From positions 1-19,304 of the forward strand of contig NYVP01000181.1 of NCBI GenBank assembly GCA_002684575.1: a DNA stretch of 19,304 nt, written 5' to 3'. The notes beneath the pieces were generated by a model. That model ran no database searches. It saw only the letters and a list, made by a program, of their open reading frames with translations, and was not told the DNA's origin. The stretch is from Verrucomicrobiales bacterium. GTDB taxonomy: Bacteria > Verrucomicrobiota > Verrucomicrobiia > Verrucomicrobiales > DEV007. Made by a program: the position numbers and the translations under genes. Below, in pieces: positions 7,933-14,847 of the stretch. Position 1 is the stretch's first letter. Each line of letters opens with the position of its first letter.

Positions 7933-8582
7933 CTTTTAACAGGGTTGCAAATTCTTATCAGTGGATGGAAAAAATAGTTTTCCTCCATGACCTTGAAAAA
8001 GTTCGTAATTTTCATGTGAGCTTAGTAAGAGATGCAGAGTCAATTCTGCTTCTAGGAGATGGAAATGGAAGATTTCTCGAGAAGATTTCCGAGATCGGTA
8101 CTGATGCTCAGATTTTGTCTGTAGATTCGAGTTCAGAAATGATTAGGTTATCACAATCCAAGATTCATAACACCAGGCTTGATGTGAGACATGTTTGCCA
8201 AGACCTGCAGGACTTTGAGTTTACAAAAAATTTTAAACCTGATTTAATTTTTGCTCACTTTTTTCTCGATTGTTTTACAGAGAATGAAGTTATTTTAATT
8301 GTAAATCGTCTTTCCAAATCGTGTCCCAAATCAACGAAATTGGTGATTAGCGATTTTTTTTTACCGGGGAAAGGGTCTGTTTCAGGAATTTATCGAAGTA
8401 TACTTACATATATAATGATACGTTTTTTTAGGCTTTTTTGCAGAATTTCGGCCAAAAAACTACCTAATATTCCTAAGATAATGCGTTCAACAGGTTGGAC
8501 TTGTACATCCCACAAGAGCCTGAAAGATGGGTTTATTAATAGCTGGGTCTGGGAGATTGAAGGATGTTCCAAAAGACCTTGA
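7929..8582 (+). CDS. Class I SAM-dependent methyltransferase
   Basis: A 217-residue protein with a Rossmann methyltransferase fold signature: ILLLGDGNGRFLE (residues 39-51) is the SAM-binding glycine loop, SVDSSSEM (65-71) ends strand 2 with the acidic residue that binds the SAM ribose, and PDLIFAHFFLDCF is motif II/III-like. The C-terminal part (ISDFFLPGKG, then a hydrophobic segment) resembles methyltransferases acting on lipid-soluble substrates, but the substrate is unknown. The start ATG overlaps the stop of the UbiA-like gene as ATGA. It lacks the conserved Cys set of arsenite methyltransferases, so I do not link it to the arsS-like gene. It is the last gene of the lemA-led group; 111 bases follow before the next gene. 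Confidence 0.82.
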   Translation: MTFNRVANSYQWMEKIVFLHDLEKVRNFHVSLVRDAESILLLGDGNGRFLEKISEIGTDAQILSVDSSSEMIRLSQSKIHNTRLDVRHVCQDLQDFEFTKNFKPDLIFAHFFLDCFTENEVILIVNRLSKSCPKSTKLVISDFFLPGKGSVSGIYRSILTYIMIRFFRLFCRISAKKLPNIPKIMRSTGWTCTSHKSLKDGFINSWVWEIEGCSKRP

Positions 8583-8693
8583 ACCATGCCATCTTACTGT
8601 TAGAATATTATAAAGAAAACCCTCCTAATATAAAAAGTTAACCCGATAATTTAAGGGGGGATTTGACCACAAAATAACCCCATACCATTAAAT
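8583..8693. other. Intergenic region before the prepilin gene
   Basis: 111 non-coding bases separate the methyltransferase and the prepilin-like gene. A C-rich run (CCCTCCT, 8620-8626) can pair with a G-rich run (AGGGGGG, 8654-8660) across a 27-base loop, with A and T runs outside. It may be a weak terminator or leader structure, but the long loop and a G-T pair make this doubtful. Confidence 0.3.
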
Positions 8694-9344
8694 ATGAAAA
8701 ACCAATTCAATCAAAAAGGTTTCACTCTTATCGAATTGCTTGTTGTGATAACAATTATTGCAATTTTGGCGAGTGTCTCAGTTCCTGTCTTTTCATCAAT
8801 TCAGCAAAAGGCAAAAGTTAATAAATCAATGCAACAAGCTTCTGGAATCTATAAAGGCGTTTATGCTCTTTATGGAGAGCAGGGTTACCTTCCTGATGGA
8901 GAGAATTCAAATGATATTCTTGCCGAGGTTGCTATTGAGATGGATTCGGAGAAGCCATTCTATGTCGCAGGTTGCGCATGGCACGGTACCGGACCAACTA
9001 GAAATGGTGGAGATAACTTTCATGAGAGAAGTACACCTGCAGGTGTAGCGCTTGAAGCAGGTGCTAACCACTATGCAGTTAACAAAAGATCTCGATTTGA
9101 GCCACGATACCCTATGATTGCATCAGGATTTTCTGAATCTGCTGGTACATATGCTATGGAAAAAGCCGATCTTGGTGGAATATGGGAGGGTAAAACAGCC
9201 GTAGTTATTTACGGAACAGGAGATGCAGAAATTGTTAATCTAGATTTGAGCGGCAAAGCCATGAAAGATATGGGTGGTAGAAATATAGATCTCTTTGATT
9301 ATCAAGGGAAGGTTGATATGGTCAATCCACAGAGAGGTAACTAA
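8694..9344 (+). CDS. Type IV pilin/pseudopilin-like protein with prepilin cleavage motif
   Basis: A 216-residue protein with a textbook class III signal: MKNQFNQKG then FTLIELLVVITIIAILASVSVP. Cleavage by prepilin peptidase would fall after Gly9, giving a mature N-terminal Phe with Glu at +5 (Glu14). The hydrophobic helix continues into an amphipathic stretch (FSSIQQKAKVNKSMQQASGIYKGVYALYGEQGYLPDG) like major and minor pseudopilins. The C-terminal domain (EKPFYVAGCAWHGTGPTRNGG, then DLGGIWEGKTAVVIYGTGDAEIVNLD) I do not recognise as a specific class; such proteins are expanded in Verrucomicrobia and Planctomycetes. No assembly ATPase, platform or peptidase gene is nearby, so it is an orphan subunit. 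ATG 8694 has no purine-rich ribosome site directly before it. A strong terminator follows the stop. Confidence 0.88.
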   Translation: MKNQFNQKGFTLIELLVVITIIAILASVSVPVFSSIQQKAKVNKSMQQASGIYKGVYALYGEQGYLPDGENSNDILAEVAIEMDSEKPFYVAGCAWHGTGPTRNGGDNFHERSTPAGVALEAGANHYAVNKRSRFEPRYPMIASGFSESAGTYAMEKADLGGIWEGKTAVVIYGTGDAEIVNLDLSGKAMKDMGGRNIDLFDYQGKVDMVNPQRGN

Positions 9345-9363
9345 TCACTAAGTTAGATTTTTG

Positions 9364-9398
9364 AAAAGCCGGTACTTTTTAAAAGTATCGGCTTTTTT
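9364..9398. terminator. Bidirectional rho-independent terminator between convergent genes
   Basis: A 15-base-pair stem (AAAAGCCGGTACTTT at 9364-9378 with AAAGTATCGGCTTTT at 9382-9396, one G-T pair) closes on a loop of three bases and is flanked by A and T runs on both sides. It can therefore act for the pilin-like gene (+) and for the fusion gene (-). The minus-strand stop codon (9397-9399) abuts the stem, so the terminator partly overlaps the end of that gene. Confidence 0.88.
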
Positions 9399-11325
9399 AT
9401 TTAACAGACCCGACTTTCAATGTCGGATCTGTTTCAGATAGAGTTCTGAATCCAATAGAACTTGATCTATGATTCCTGTTTTTCAGGGCATAGCGATTAG
9501 TTAATTGAGTGACCTTTTCTAGGTTGGATTTACTGTTTCCTCCACGAACCACAGGAAGGTATTTTCCAATGATTTCTGGGTCTTGTTCGACTGTCATAGT
9601 CCATTCCGTAACATTACCTAGGAGCCCCGTAATACCCTCCTTGGTTTTATCTTCAATTATTAAAGATACAGATTTCCATTTTGAATAATTTTCAGTTCTA
9701 AGTTTCTCGAAATTCACGTTAACGTTATTTCCCCAAGGGTAAATATTACCATTTTTTCCTCTTCCTGATTTCTCCCACTCCTCCTCAGTCGGAAGTCGTC
9801 TTCCTTTCCATTTTGCATAAGCAAATGCATCCCACCAGTCCACAAAGATGACCGGTGAGTTCATAGTAATTGAATGACCCATAAACTTTTTTCCTAGAGA
9901 TGCAGCATTATAGTATTGATCCCAATATTTTGGTTTGTGATTTGTTTTTTCTTTAGGCTGTTGAGGGTGATCATAATTATTTATATTTTGAGTCTCTATA
10001 GCATCTAAAAAATCTTTATATTGAGAAATTGTAGTTTCGTATTTATCAATCCAGAAAGTTGGTAAAGTTTTTATTTCACCTTTTTGATAGATAAATTCTC
10101 CTCCACCCACTCTTATCATTTCATCAAAATTTACATACGTTGTTATGTTTTGAATGTTTTGCTTCTTAAAATAATAAATAAATGTCAAAAATGTAACGAA
10201 AATTGATGTAGTTAATCCAAAGATTAATAGCCGATTTTTGGGTTTCGGTTCATTGAAATTAATATTACTTATAGGGGATTGAAAATCCTCATAGTCTTGA
10301 ATAGCTTCTGAAAATCTTTCCCAGGTTGAGAAATGATTAGAGCTTTTATAGTCTGTTAGTAAAAATAAAATCTTAGAGTTTGAATCCTCATCTATCAACT
10401 TAGATATATTACTAGAAAGGTGACTAATTGAGTTTTTTTCGGAAAGTATTTCATTATTTTTTCTTGTTGCAGTATTTGCAATGCGGACAGTCTCATCTGG
10501 GGTGATGTATATGTCTGATAATTCTAAAGGGGTATGTGATATTTGATTAACTTTTAGATATAACTGTGACTCAATTATAATTTTAAGAAGTTTTATGATT
10601 TGAAGATTGTTTAACTTTAAACCATAGTTTATGGCGGTTTCAATATTTTGGCCGCTTAGAAGTTCACTCGTATAAAAAATTTTTCCTTGGTCCTCGTGTC
10701 CTTCATAAACCGCCACAATGTTTGGATTGGATACGCTAGCCTTTGCTCTAACAGATTCACGGAATCTGTTTATTGAATCTTGAGAATTAGATAAATCTTG
10801 TTTTAAAAGAGTTAATGAAACTTTACGATTAATTGACCTTTGGATAGCGATATGAGTTTCTGTTTCGTCATCCGATTTGATAAATCTTATTAGTTCATAA
10901 TCACCGATTGCTTTTCCGGTGGCCGATAGAGTGTTGGCTAAAGGAATGTTCTCGTCTTCTGAATTTTCTTTAACCGTTAGAGGTCTAAAGGTCTTTTTTT
11001 TTGTTAGGTTTAGAATTGTACCTTCTGTGTAAATATTCTTTTCAAGCCATTTTTCTATATCATCAACATTCTTGATGGAGAACTTTAAATATTTTGAATC
11101 ATTAAAAAGATCAGAGCAACTGTACTCTTTTTGATATTTTGAATCTTTTACATCAATAACGATATCAATGGTGCCCAGGCTAGAAATTAATGATGACGTT
11201 AATTCGGAATGATCAAAATATATTAATTCATAATTTTCATGAGATTTAATAGCATTGATTAGTGGTTTGGCTGAGCCTTTTTTACTTGAGATGATTAATA
11301 TAGTCATCTTCTTTCTCTTAATCAT
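9397..11325 (-). CDS. Receiver-like / pseudokinase / transmembrane / FGE-sulfatase (SUMF1)-like fusion protein
   Basis: A 642-residue protein. Residues 7-95 form an alpha/beta domain starting MTILIISS that looks like a degenerate receiver. Residues 143-345 follow the Ser/Thr kinase pattern (IGDYELIRFI, then PNIVAVYEGHEDQGKIFYTSELLSGQNI), but the Gly-rich loop is KSDDETE, the beta-3 Lys is replaced by Thr (VSLTLL), the HRD region is HTPLELSDI and DFG is absent, so it is a pseudokinase. A transmembrane helix (about 365-386) precedes an FGE-sulfatase domain (403-631: GGGEFIYQKG, TFWIDKYETT, RLPTEEEWEKSGRG, LGNVTEW, VVRGGN, IGFRTL). That domain has no cysteine, so it cannot use the Cys pair of true formylglycine-generating enzymes. 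A sensing or scaffolding role across the membrane is an inference. ATG 11325 overlaps the upstream gene's stop by 8 bases, indicating an operon. A second ATG at codon 7 is an alternative start. Confidence 0.8.
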   Translation of the reverse strand: MIKRKKMTILIISSKKGSAKPLINAIKSHENYELIYFDHSELTSSLISSLGTIDIVIDVKDSKYQKEYSCSDLFNDSKYLKFSIKNVDDIEKWLEKNIYTEGTILNLTKKKTFRPLTVKENSEDENIPLANTLSATGKAIGDYELIRFIKSDDETETHIAIQRSINRKVSLTLLKQDLSNSQDSINRFRESVRAKASVSNPNIVAVYEGHEDQGKIFYTSELLSGQNIETAINYGLKLNNLQIIKLLKIIIESQLYLKVNQISHTPLELSDIYITPDETVRIANTATRKNNEILSEKNSISHLSSNISKLIDEDSNSKILFLLTDYKSSNHFSTWERFSEAIQDYEDFQSPISNINFNEPKPKNRLLIFGLTTSIFVTFLTFIYYFKKQNIQNITTYVNFDEMIRVGGGEFIYQKGEIKTLPTFWIDKYETTISQYKDFLDAIETQNINNYDHPQQPKEKTNHKPKYWDQYYNAASLGKKFMGHSITMNSPVIFVDWWDAFAYAKWKGRRLPTEEEWEKSGRGKNGNIYPWGNNVNVNFEKLRTENYSKWKSVSLIIEDKTKEGITGLLGNVTEWTMTVEQDPEIIGKYLPVVRGGNSKSNLEKVTQLTNRYALKNRNHRSSSIGFRTLSETDPTLKVGSVK

Positions 11326-12415
11326 TAACAGGTGGAAATAATGAGCTATCCATGAACGAGTTATTGAGGCTTTGTTTTGGTTCTAACAAAGTTCTAGGGC
11401 TTGCATAAATATCTTGAAGGATATCCTTATAATATAGTCTAGACACGAACCCGTAATAGCGCCTTAACTCAGCATTTTTTTTCTCTTCGGCTGAAAATTT
11501 AGGCAAGTGATACTTCCATTCGACAATTTCAGATTTCCCTGAGCTCCAATCAATTGGCGTAGTTTTCCATGTAGCTTGGGGTTGATCCGAAAAAGTTGTT
11601 TGAATTTTTATATCGTCGACTATGTCATAAAAATCTATAATCAAACTTACATCTTTTACGTTCGGTTTAATTTTCAATTGAGATTTTATTTCCATTCCAA
11701 TAATGACAATCTCACCCTTTTTTTGATTCTCGGGTTTTGATTCTACAATTGTTCCAAAATTGAAGTTTTGTTTTCTCTCTGAAGTATTTATGTTTTGATT
11801 CTCAGTTAATTTTAATTTTGCAATTTCCCAGTAGTCTTTCCCTACCTCTTTTCCTATGCTGATGATATTATTGAGCTCATTAATTGATTTTTGATGAAGT
11901 GCCATCACCTCATATGTTAGATGTAATTCCCAGAGTAATCTCGGCTGATTAGGAAATACTAGCTTTGCATCTCTTAATTTCTTCAAGGATTCAAAGGTAT
12001 TTCCCTCTTCTCTTAAAGATTTACAAACTTCTATTATTTCCTCTAATTCAGAGTTCTTTTCATTTTCAACTGAGTAAGCATCTTCTTTTTCGGGTGCTGA
12101 AATTTTAGCTTTTTGGTTATCTATTTTTTTTGAATCCTTGAACGCATTTGTCAGCATTTTGGCAATTAAGGCTTTTTCTTCTTTCTCTGAATTTGAATCC
12201 TCATTTTTCAAATTTTGATCTAATTTTTTTGGCTTAATATTTTTTTCTTCAATAATAATCTCTTTAGTTATTTTTGGTGTTTTAATGTTTTTATTGTTCC
12301 TATTAGGAAGATTTTTGTTTTGTGATATTATTATTATCCAAACCCCTAATAGGAGAATCGTTATTCGAGAAACGAACTTTTCATTAATTAATTTTTTTAA
12401 TTTGAGGAATTCCAT
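11318..12415 (-). CDS. Membrane-anchored hypothetical protein with TPR-like helices and C-terminal beta domain
   Basis: 365 residues, function not recognised. One hydrophobic segment (about residues 17-31, ITILLLGVWIIII) would anchor it with the bulk outside the cytoplasm. Residues 32-125 are a highly charged Lys/Glu/Asn-rich linker. Residues about 125-205 form helices with TPR-like spacing (EVCKSLREEGNTFESLKKLRDAK, then LLWELHLTYEVMALHQKSINELNNIISIG). Residues 230-350 are predominantly beta (EIVIIGMEIKSQLKI, VSLIIDFYDIV), with a distinctive Y-Y-G-F-V-S-R-L-Y-Y-K-D segment near the end. I recall similar tails in Verrucomicrobia proteins but cannot verify it. It is the first gene of a two-gene unit, its TAA lying within the start of the pseudokinase/FGE fusion gene (8-base overlap). 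The two proteins probably work together at the membrane. Confidence 0.72.
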   Translation of the reverse strand: MEFLKLKKLINEKFVSRITILLLGVWIIIISQNKNLPNRNNKNIKTPKITKEIIIEEKNIKPKKLDQNLKNEDSNSEKEEKALIAKMLTNAFKDSKKIDNQKAKISAPEKEDAYSVENEKNSELEEIIEVCKSLREEGNTFESLKKLRDAKLVFPNQPRLLWELHLTYEVMALHQKSINELNNIISIGKEVGKDYWEIAKLKLTENQNINTSERKQNFNFGTIVESKPENQKKGEIVIIGMEIKSQLKIKPNVKDVSLIIDFYDIVDDIKIQTTFSDQPQATWKTTPIDWSSGKSEIVEWKYHLPKFSAEEKKNAELRRYYGFVSRLYYKDILQDIYASPRTLLEPKQSLNNSFMDSSLFPPVND

Positions 12416-12512
12416 TCAATGAAGAATATACTCATCAATTTACAGTATTCGAAATCCCCTCGCAACTAAGTAGAATCTCTCAAATAAATTTGTCATTAAT
12501 GATTAAAAAATT
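12416..12512. promoter_or_regulatory. Divergent intergenic region between the membrane-protein unit and pabB
   Basis: Ninety-seven AT-rich bases separate two divergent starts, so promoters in both directions must lie here or overlap the genes. I see no convincing -35/-10 pair and no operator-like palindrome. No purine-rich ribosome site precedes ATG 12513. Confidence 0.4.
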
Positions 12513-13769
12513 ATGAGTAAAACAGGTAAAAGTATGTTAATGCCGAGAAGGGTTGAGATTGACTCTCATCCAATCGATGTTGCCCAGCGATTAAGGCATT
12601 TACCTGGATTTCTGTTTTTTGACTCAGCGAATATATCATCAAATGAGGGTTCCTTGTCAATTTTAGGCGCTATACCAGGATATGTCATAAATGGTGATAT
12701 TGAAAACGATTACGATCAGTTAGTAGCAAACTTTTCAAGAGATAATCAGCTTTACGAACACGTTGATTGTGGTTTTCCCTTAGGTGGTCTTTTTGGTCAC
12801 ATTACCTTTGATGGGAAATACCATTTTGGTAAATATTCAAAACTTCTTGTATATTTACATGACAGAAATGAGTGGTTTGATATAGGCGGTTTATCTGATT
12901 TGATGAGCTTTGAACCTATCATCAGCTCTCAACTTAATAGAGTTGAATTTTGTAATGGTATTGGGAAAGAAAATTTTTGCTCTATGGTAAAAAAAGCCAA
13001 AGAGTACATTGCTGCTGGCGATATTTATCAGGTAAATTTGTCGCATAGGTTTGAGGCCGAATGGCCTGATAAAAAAGATCCTTTTGATTTATTTCTTAAG
13101 TTAAGAGACTGCTCACCTGCTCCGTTTTCTGCATTTTATAAGATCAATGATCAGACGATAATTTCATCATCTCCGGAGTGTTTTCTTAAAATGAGTGGTC
13201 CAGGTGTTTTGACCAGACCCATTAAGGGAACAAGACCCAGGTTTAATGATCCAGGTGAGGACGAGCGGTCTGCAGCAGAATTGTTAACTTCGCCTAAGGA
13301 GATATCGGAACTTATAATGATTACTGATCTAGAGAGAAACGATCTAGGAAAAGTTTGTGAATACGGAACTGTTCGAGTTTCGGAACTTCTAAAACTTGAA
13401 AAGTTTGCTCAAGTTTTTCACCTAGTTAGTACCATAGAAGGAAGACTAAATGAACAAAACAATCATTTAAGTGCACTAAAGGCTTGTTTTCCTGGCGGAT
13501 CAATTAGTGGTGCTCCCAAGTGCCGTTCTCTAGAAATAATTGATGAACTAGAAGTTTGTCCTAGAGAAATATATACAGGTTCTATCGGCTATTTTGGCGT
13601 TAATGGAGAAAGTCAATTTAGTATTGCCATTAGGACCGCGTATATTCAATCAGGAAAATTGTATCTCCATGCTGGTGCAGGTATCGTAGCAGATTCAGAT
13701 CCTGAATCTGAATACCAAGAAACCTTGCATAAGGCGTCAGGTTTTTTCCAAGCGGCTGCATCATTTTAG
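12513..13769 (+). CDS. pabB: Aminodeoxychorismate synthase component I (chorismate-binding enzyme)
   Basis: 418 residues, matching the chorismate-binding domain over the C-terminal 270 residues: FCSMVKKAKEYIAAGDIYQVNLSHRF, SSSPECFLK, RPIKGTRPR, ELIMITDLERNDLGKVC, FHLVSTIEGRL, CFPGGSISGAPK and GSIGYFG. The PIKGT motif (Pro236-Thr240, Lys238) marks aminodeoxychorismate synthase; anthranilate synthase TrpE and isochorismate synthases usually have other residues at this Lys. It makes 4-amino-4-deoxychorismate from chorismate for p-aminobenzoate and folate, with ammonia normally supplied by the glutaminase PabA. Neither pabA nor pabC is in this window. The N-terminal part is shorter and more divergent than in TrpE. 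ATG 12513 is taken as start; in-frame ATGs at 12534 and 12540 are possible. Twenty-two bases separate it from the carbonic anhydrase-like gene. Confidence 0.9.
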   Translation: MSKTGKSMLMPRRVEIDSHPIDVAQRLRHLPGFLFFDSANISSNEGSLSILGAIPGYVINGDIENDYDQLVANFSRDNQLYEHVDCGFPLGGLFGHITFDGKYHFGKYSKLLVYLHDRNEWFDIGGLSDLMSFEPIISSQLNRVEFCNGIGKENFCSMVKKAKEYIAAGDIYQVNLSHRFEAEWPDKKDPFDLFLKLRDCSPAPFSAFYKINDQTIISSSPECFLKMSGPGVLTRPIKGTRPRFNDPGEDERSAAELLTSPKEISELIMITDLERNDLGKVCEYGTVRVSELLKLEKFAQVFHLVSTIEGRLNEQNNHLSALKACFPGGSISGAPKCRSLEIIDELEVCPREIYTGSIGYFGVNGESQFSIAIRTAYIQSGKLYLHAGAGIVADSDPESEYQETLHKASGFFQAAASF

Positions 13770-13791
13770 TGTTACAAATCAGAGAAAAAAT

Positions 13792-14310
13792 ATGCCTAGA
13801 AAAGACTATCTTGATAGAAAACCTCTAATTCATCCTAGTGCTTTTGTTGCAAAGAGTGCAGATTTAATTGGTGCTGTTACTGTTGAAGAGGAAGCCAGCA
13901 TTTGGTATGGAGCTGTACTAAGAGCGGACATCCAAGAAATCAAAATAGGTCCAAGATCCAATGTTCAGGATGGAACTATAGTTCATTTGGAATGTGAACA
14001 AGGAACCTATCTTGGACAATATGTCACAGTGGGGCATAAAGCTATTTTACATGCTTGTACCATAGATGATGAGGTGCTTGTTGGAATGGGATCAATTCTA
14101 ATGGATGGCGTAAGGGTTGGTGCGCGATCGATTATAGGAGCCGGGGCATTAGTGACTATGGGCACAGAGATACCACCGGGTTCATTGGTTTTAGGATCCC
14201 CTGCTAAGGTGGTTAAAAAGTTAAGTGAAGAAGAACAAAAGACTTTGAAACAATGGGCTGAAAATTATATCGAGCTATCTCGAAGGTATATTGATGAAAA
14301 AATACTATAA
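13792..14310 (+). CDS. Gamma-carbonic anhydrase family protein (left-handed beta-helix)
   Basis: 172 residues with hexapeptide repeats forming a left-handed beta-helix: ADLIGAVTVEEEASIWYGAVLRADIQEIKIG, SNVQDGTIVHLE, VTVGHKAILHACTIDDEVLVGMGSILMDG, ARSIIGAGALV and PPGSLVLGSPAKVVKKL. The three metal-binding histidines of the family are present (His65, His82, His87), so the zinc or iron site between trimer subunits is probably intact. Family members (YrdA/CaiE/PaaY type) range from carbonic anhydrases to acyl-CoA hydrolase-related proteins; the exact activity cannot be told from sequence. It follows pabB by 22 bases on the same strand and precedes the bifunctional nuclease-family gene by 49, so co-transcription is likely. 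Confidence 0.92.
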   Translation: MPRKDYLDRKPLIHPSAFVAKSADLIGAVTVEEEASIWYGAVLRADIQEIKIGPRSNVQDGTIVHLECEQGTYLGQYVTVGHKAILHACTIDDEVLVGMGSILMDGVRVGARSIIGAGALVTMGTEIPPGSLVLGSPAKVVKKLSEEEQKTLKQWAENYIELSRRYIDEKIL

Positions 14311-14359
14311 TAATTAGCAGCAGTTTGTATTTTCAATGAGTTTTTAATGATTACAAAAA

Positions 14360-14842
14360 ATGAATAGTGACGTGGTTGAAGTAGAAGTTAAGGGTACCTT
14401 GCCTACTAATGGCGGGTGTGCTGTTTTTCTAGGTAATGAAGAAAAGGTATTTGTTATCTATATTGATCAGATGGTTGGCAATGCGATAATGATGTTCATG
14501 AAGGATGCGCCCTTGGAAAGGCCTCAAACACATGACCTTTTTGGCCATGTACTAGAAGCTCTAGGAGCAAAAGTTCAAAGAGTCATTATTAATGATTTTA
14601 AAGATGAAGTTTATTTTGGGAGGTTAATCCTTAAAGTTGAGAATGAAATCGAGGAGAAAAAAATTCTCGAAATAGATGCCAGGTCTAGTGATTGTATTGC
14701 TCTTGCGGTAAAGTTTGACGCGCCAGTATATGTGGCAAAAAAAGTTTTAGAAAAAACAGATGATGTTAGTGAGGTTTTTCACCGAGTCGAGTCAGGTGAT
14801 CTTGCGCAAAAAGACGAACAGGATGATAATTTGATTGTATAA
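14360..14842 (+). CDS. Bifunctional nuclease (BFN/DUF151) family protein
   Basis: 160 residues matching the BFN/DUF151 domain: VEVEVKGTLPTNGGCAVFLGNEEKVFVIYID at the N-terminus, then ERPQTHDLFGHVLEALGAKVQRVIINDFKDEVYFGRL, and the conserved DARSSDCIALAVKFDAPVYVA. In plants a homologue has RNase and DNase activity; in bacteria the function is uncertain, and a nucleic-acid-related role is inferred. The domain spans residues 4-130, with a short acidic tail. No ribosome-binding purine stretch precedes ATG 14360. It converges on rpe, with only five bases between the two stop codons, and I see no terminator hairpin between them. Confidence 0.9.
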   Translation: MNSDVVEVEVKGTLPTNGGCAVFLGNEEKVFVIYIDQMVGNAIMMFMKDAPLERPQTHDLFGHVLEALGAKVQRVIINDFKDEVYFGRLILKVENEIEEKKILEIDARSSDCIALAVKFDAPVYVAKKVLEKTDDVSEVFHRVESGDLAQKDEQDDNLIV

Positions 14843-14847
14843 TCACT

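Noticed and set aside
7929..8582. Methyltransferase as the ArsM partner of the arsS-like gene.
   Set aside because: It lacks the conserved cysteine set of arsenite methyltransferases and is coupled to the UbiA-like gene instead.
8620..8660. CCCTCCT/AGGGGGG pairing as a terminator for the lemA operon.
   Set aside because: The loop is 27 bases and the stem contains a G-T pair; recorded only as a possible structure in the intergenic entry.
8663..8691. TTGACC (8663-8668) with CATTAA (8686-8691), 17 bases apart, as a promoter for the prepilin gene.
   Set aside because: The -10 match is poor and transcription would start at or inside the start codon.
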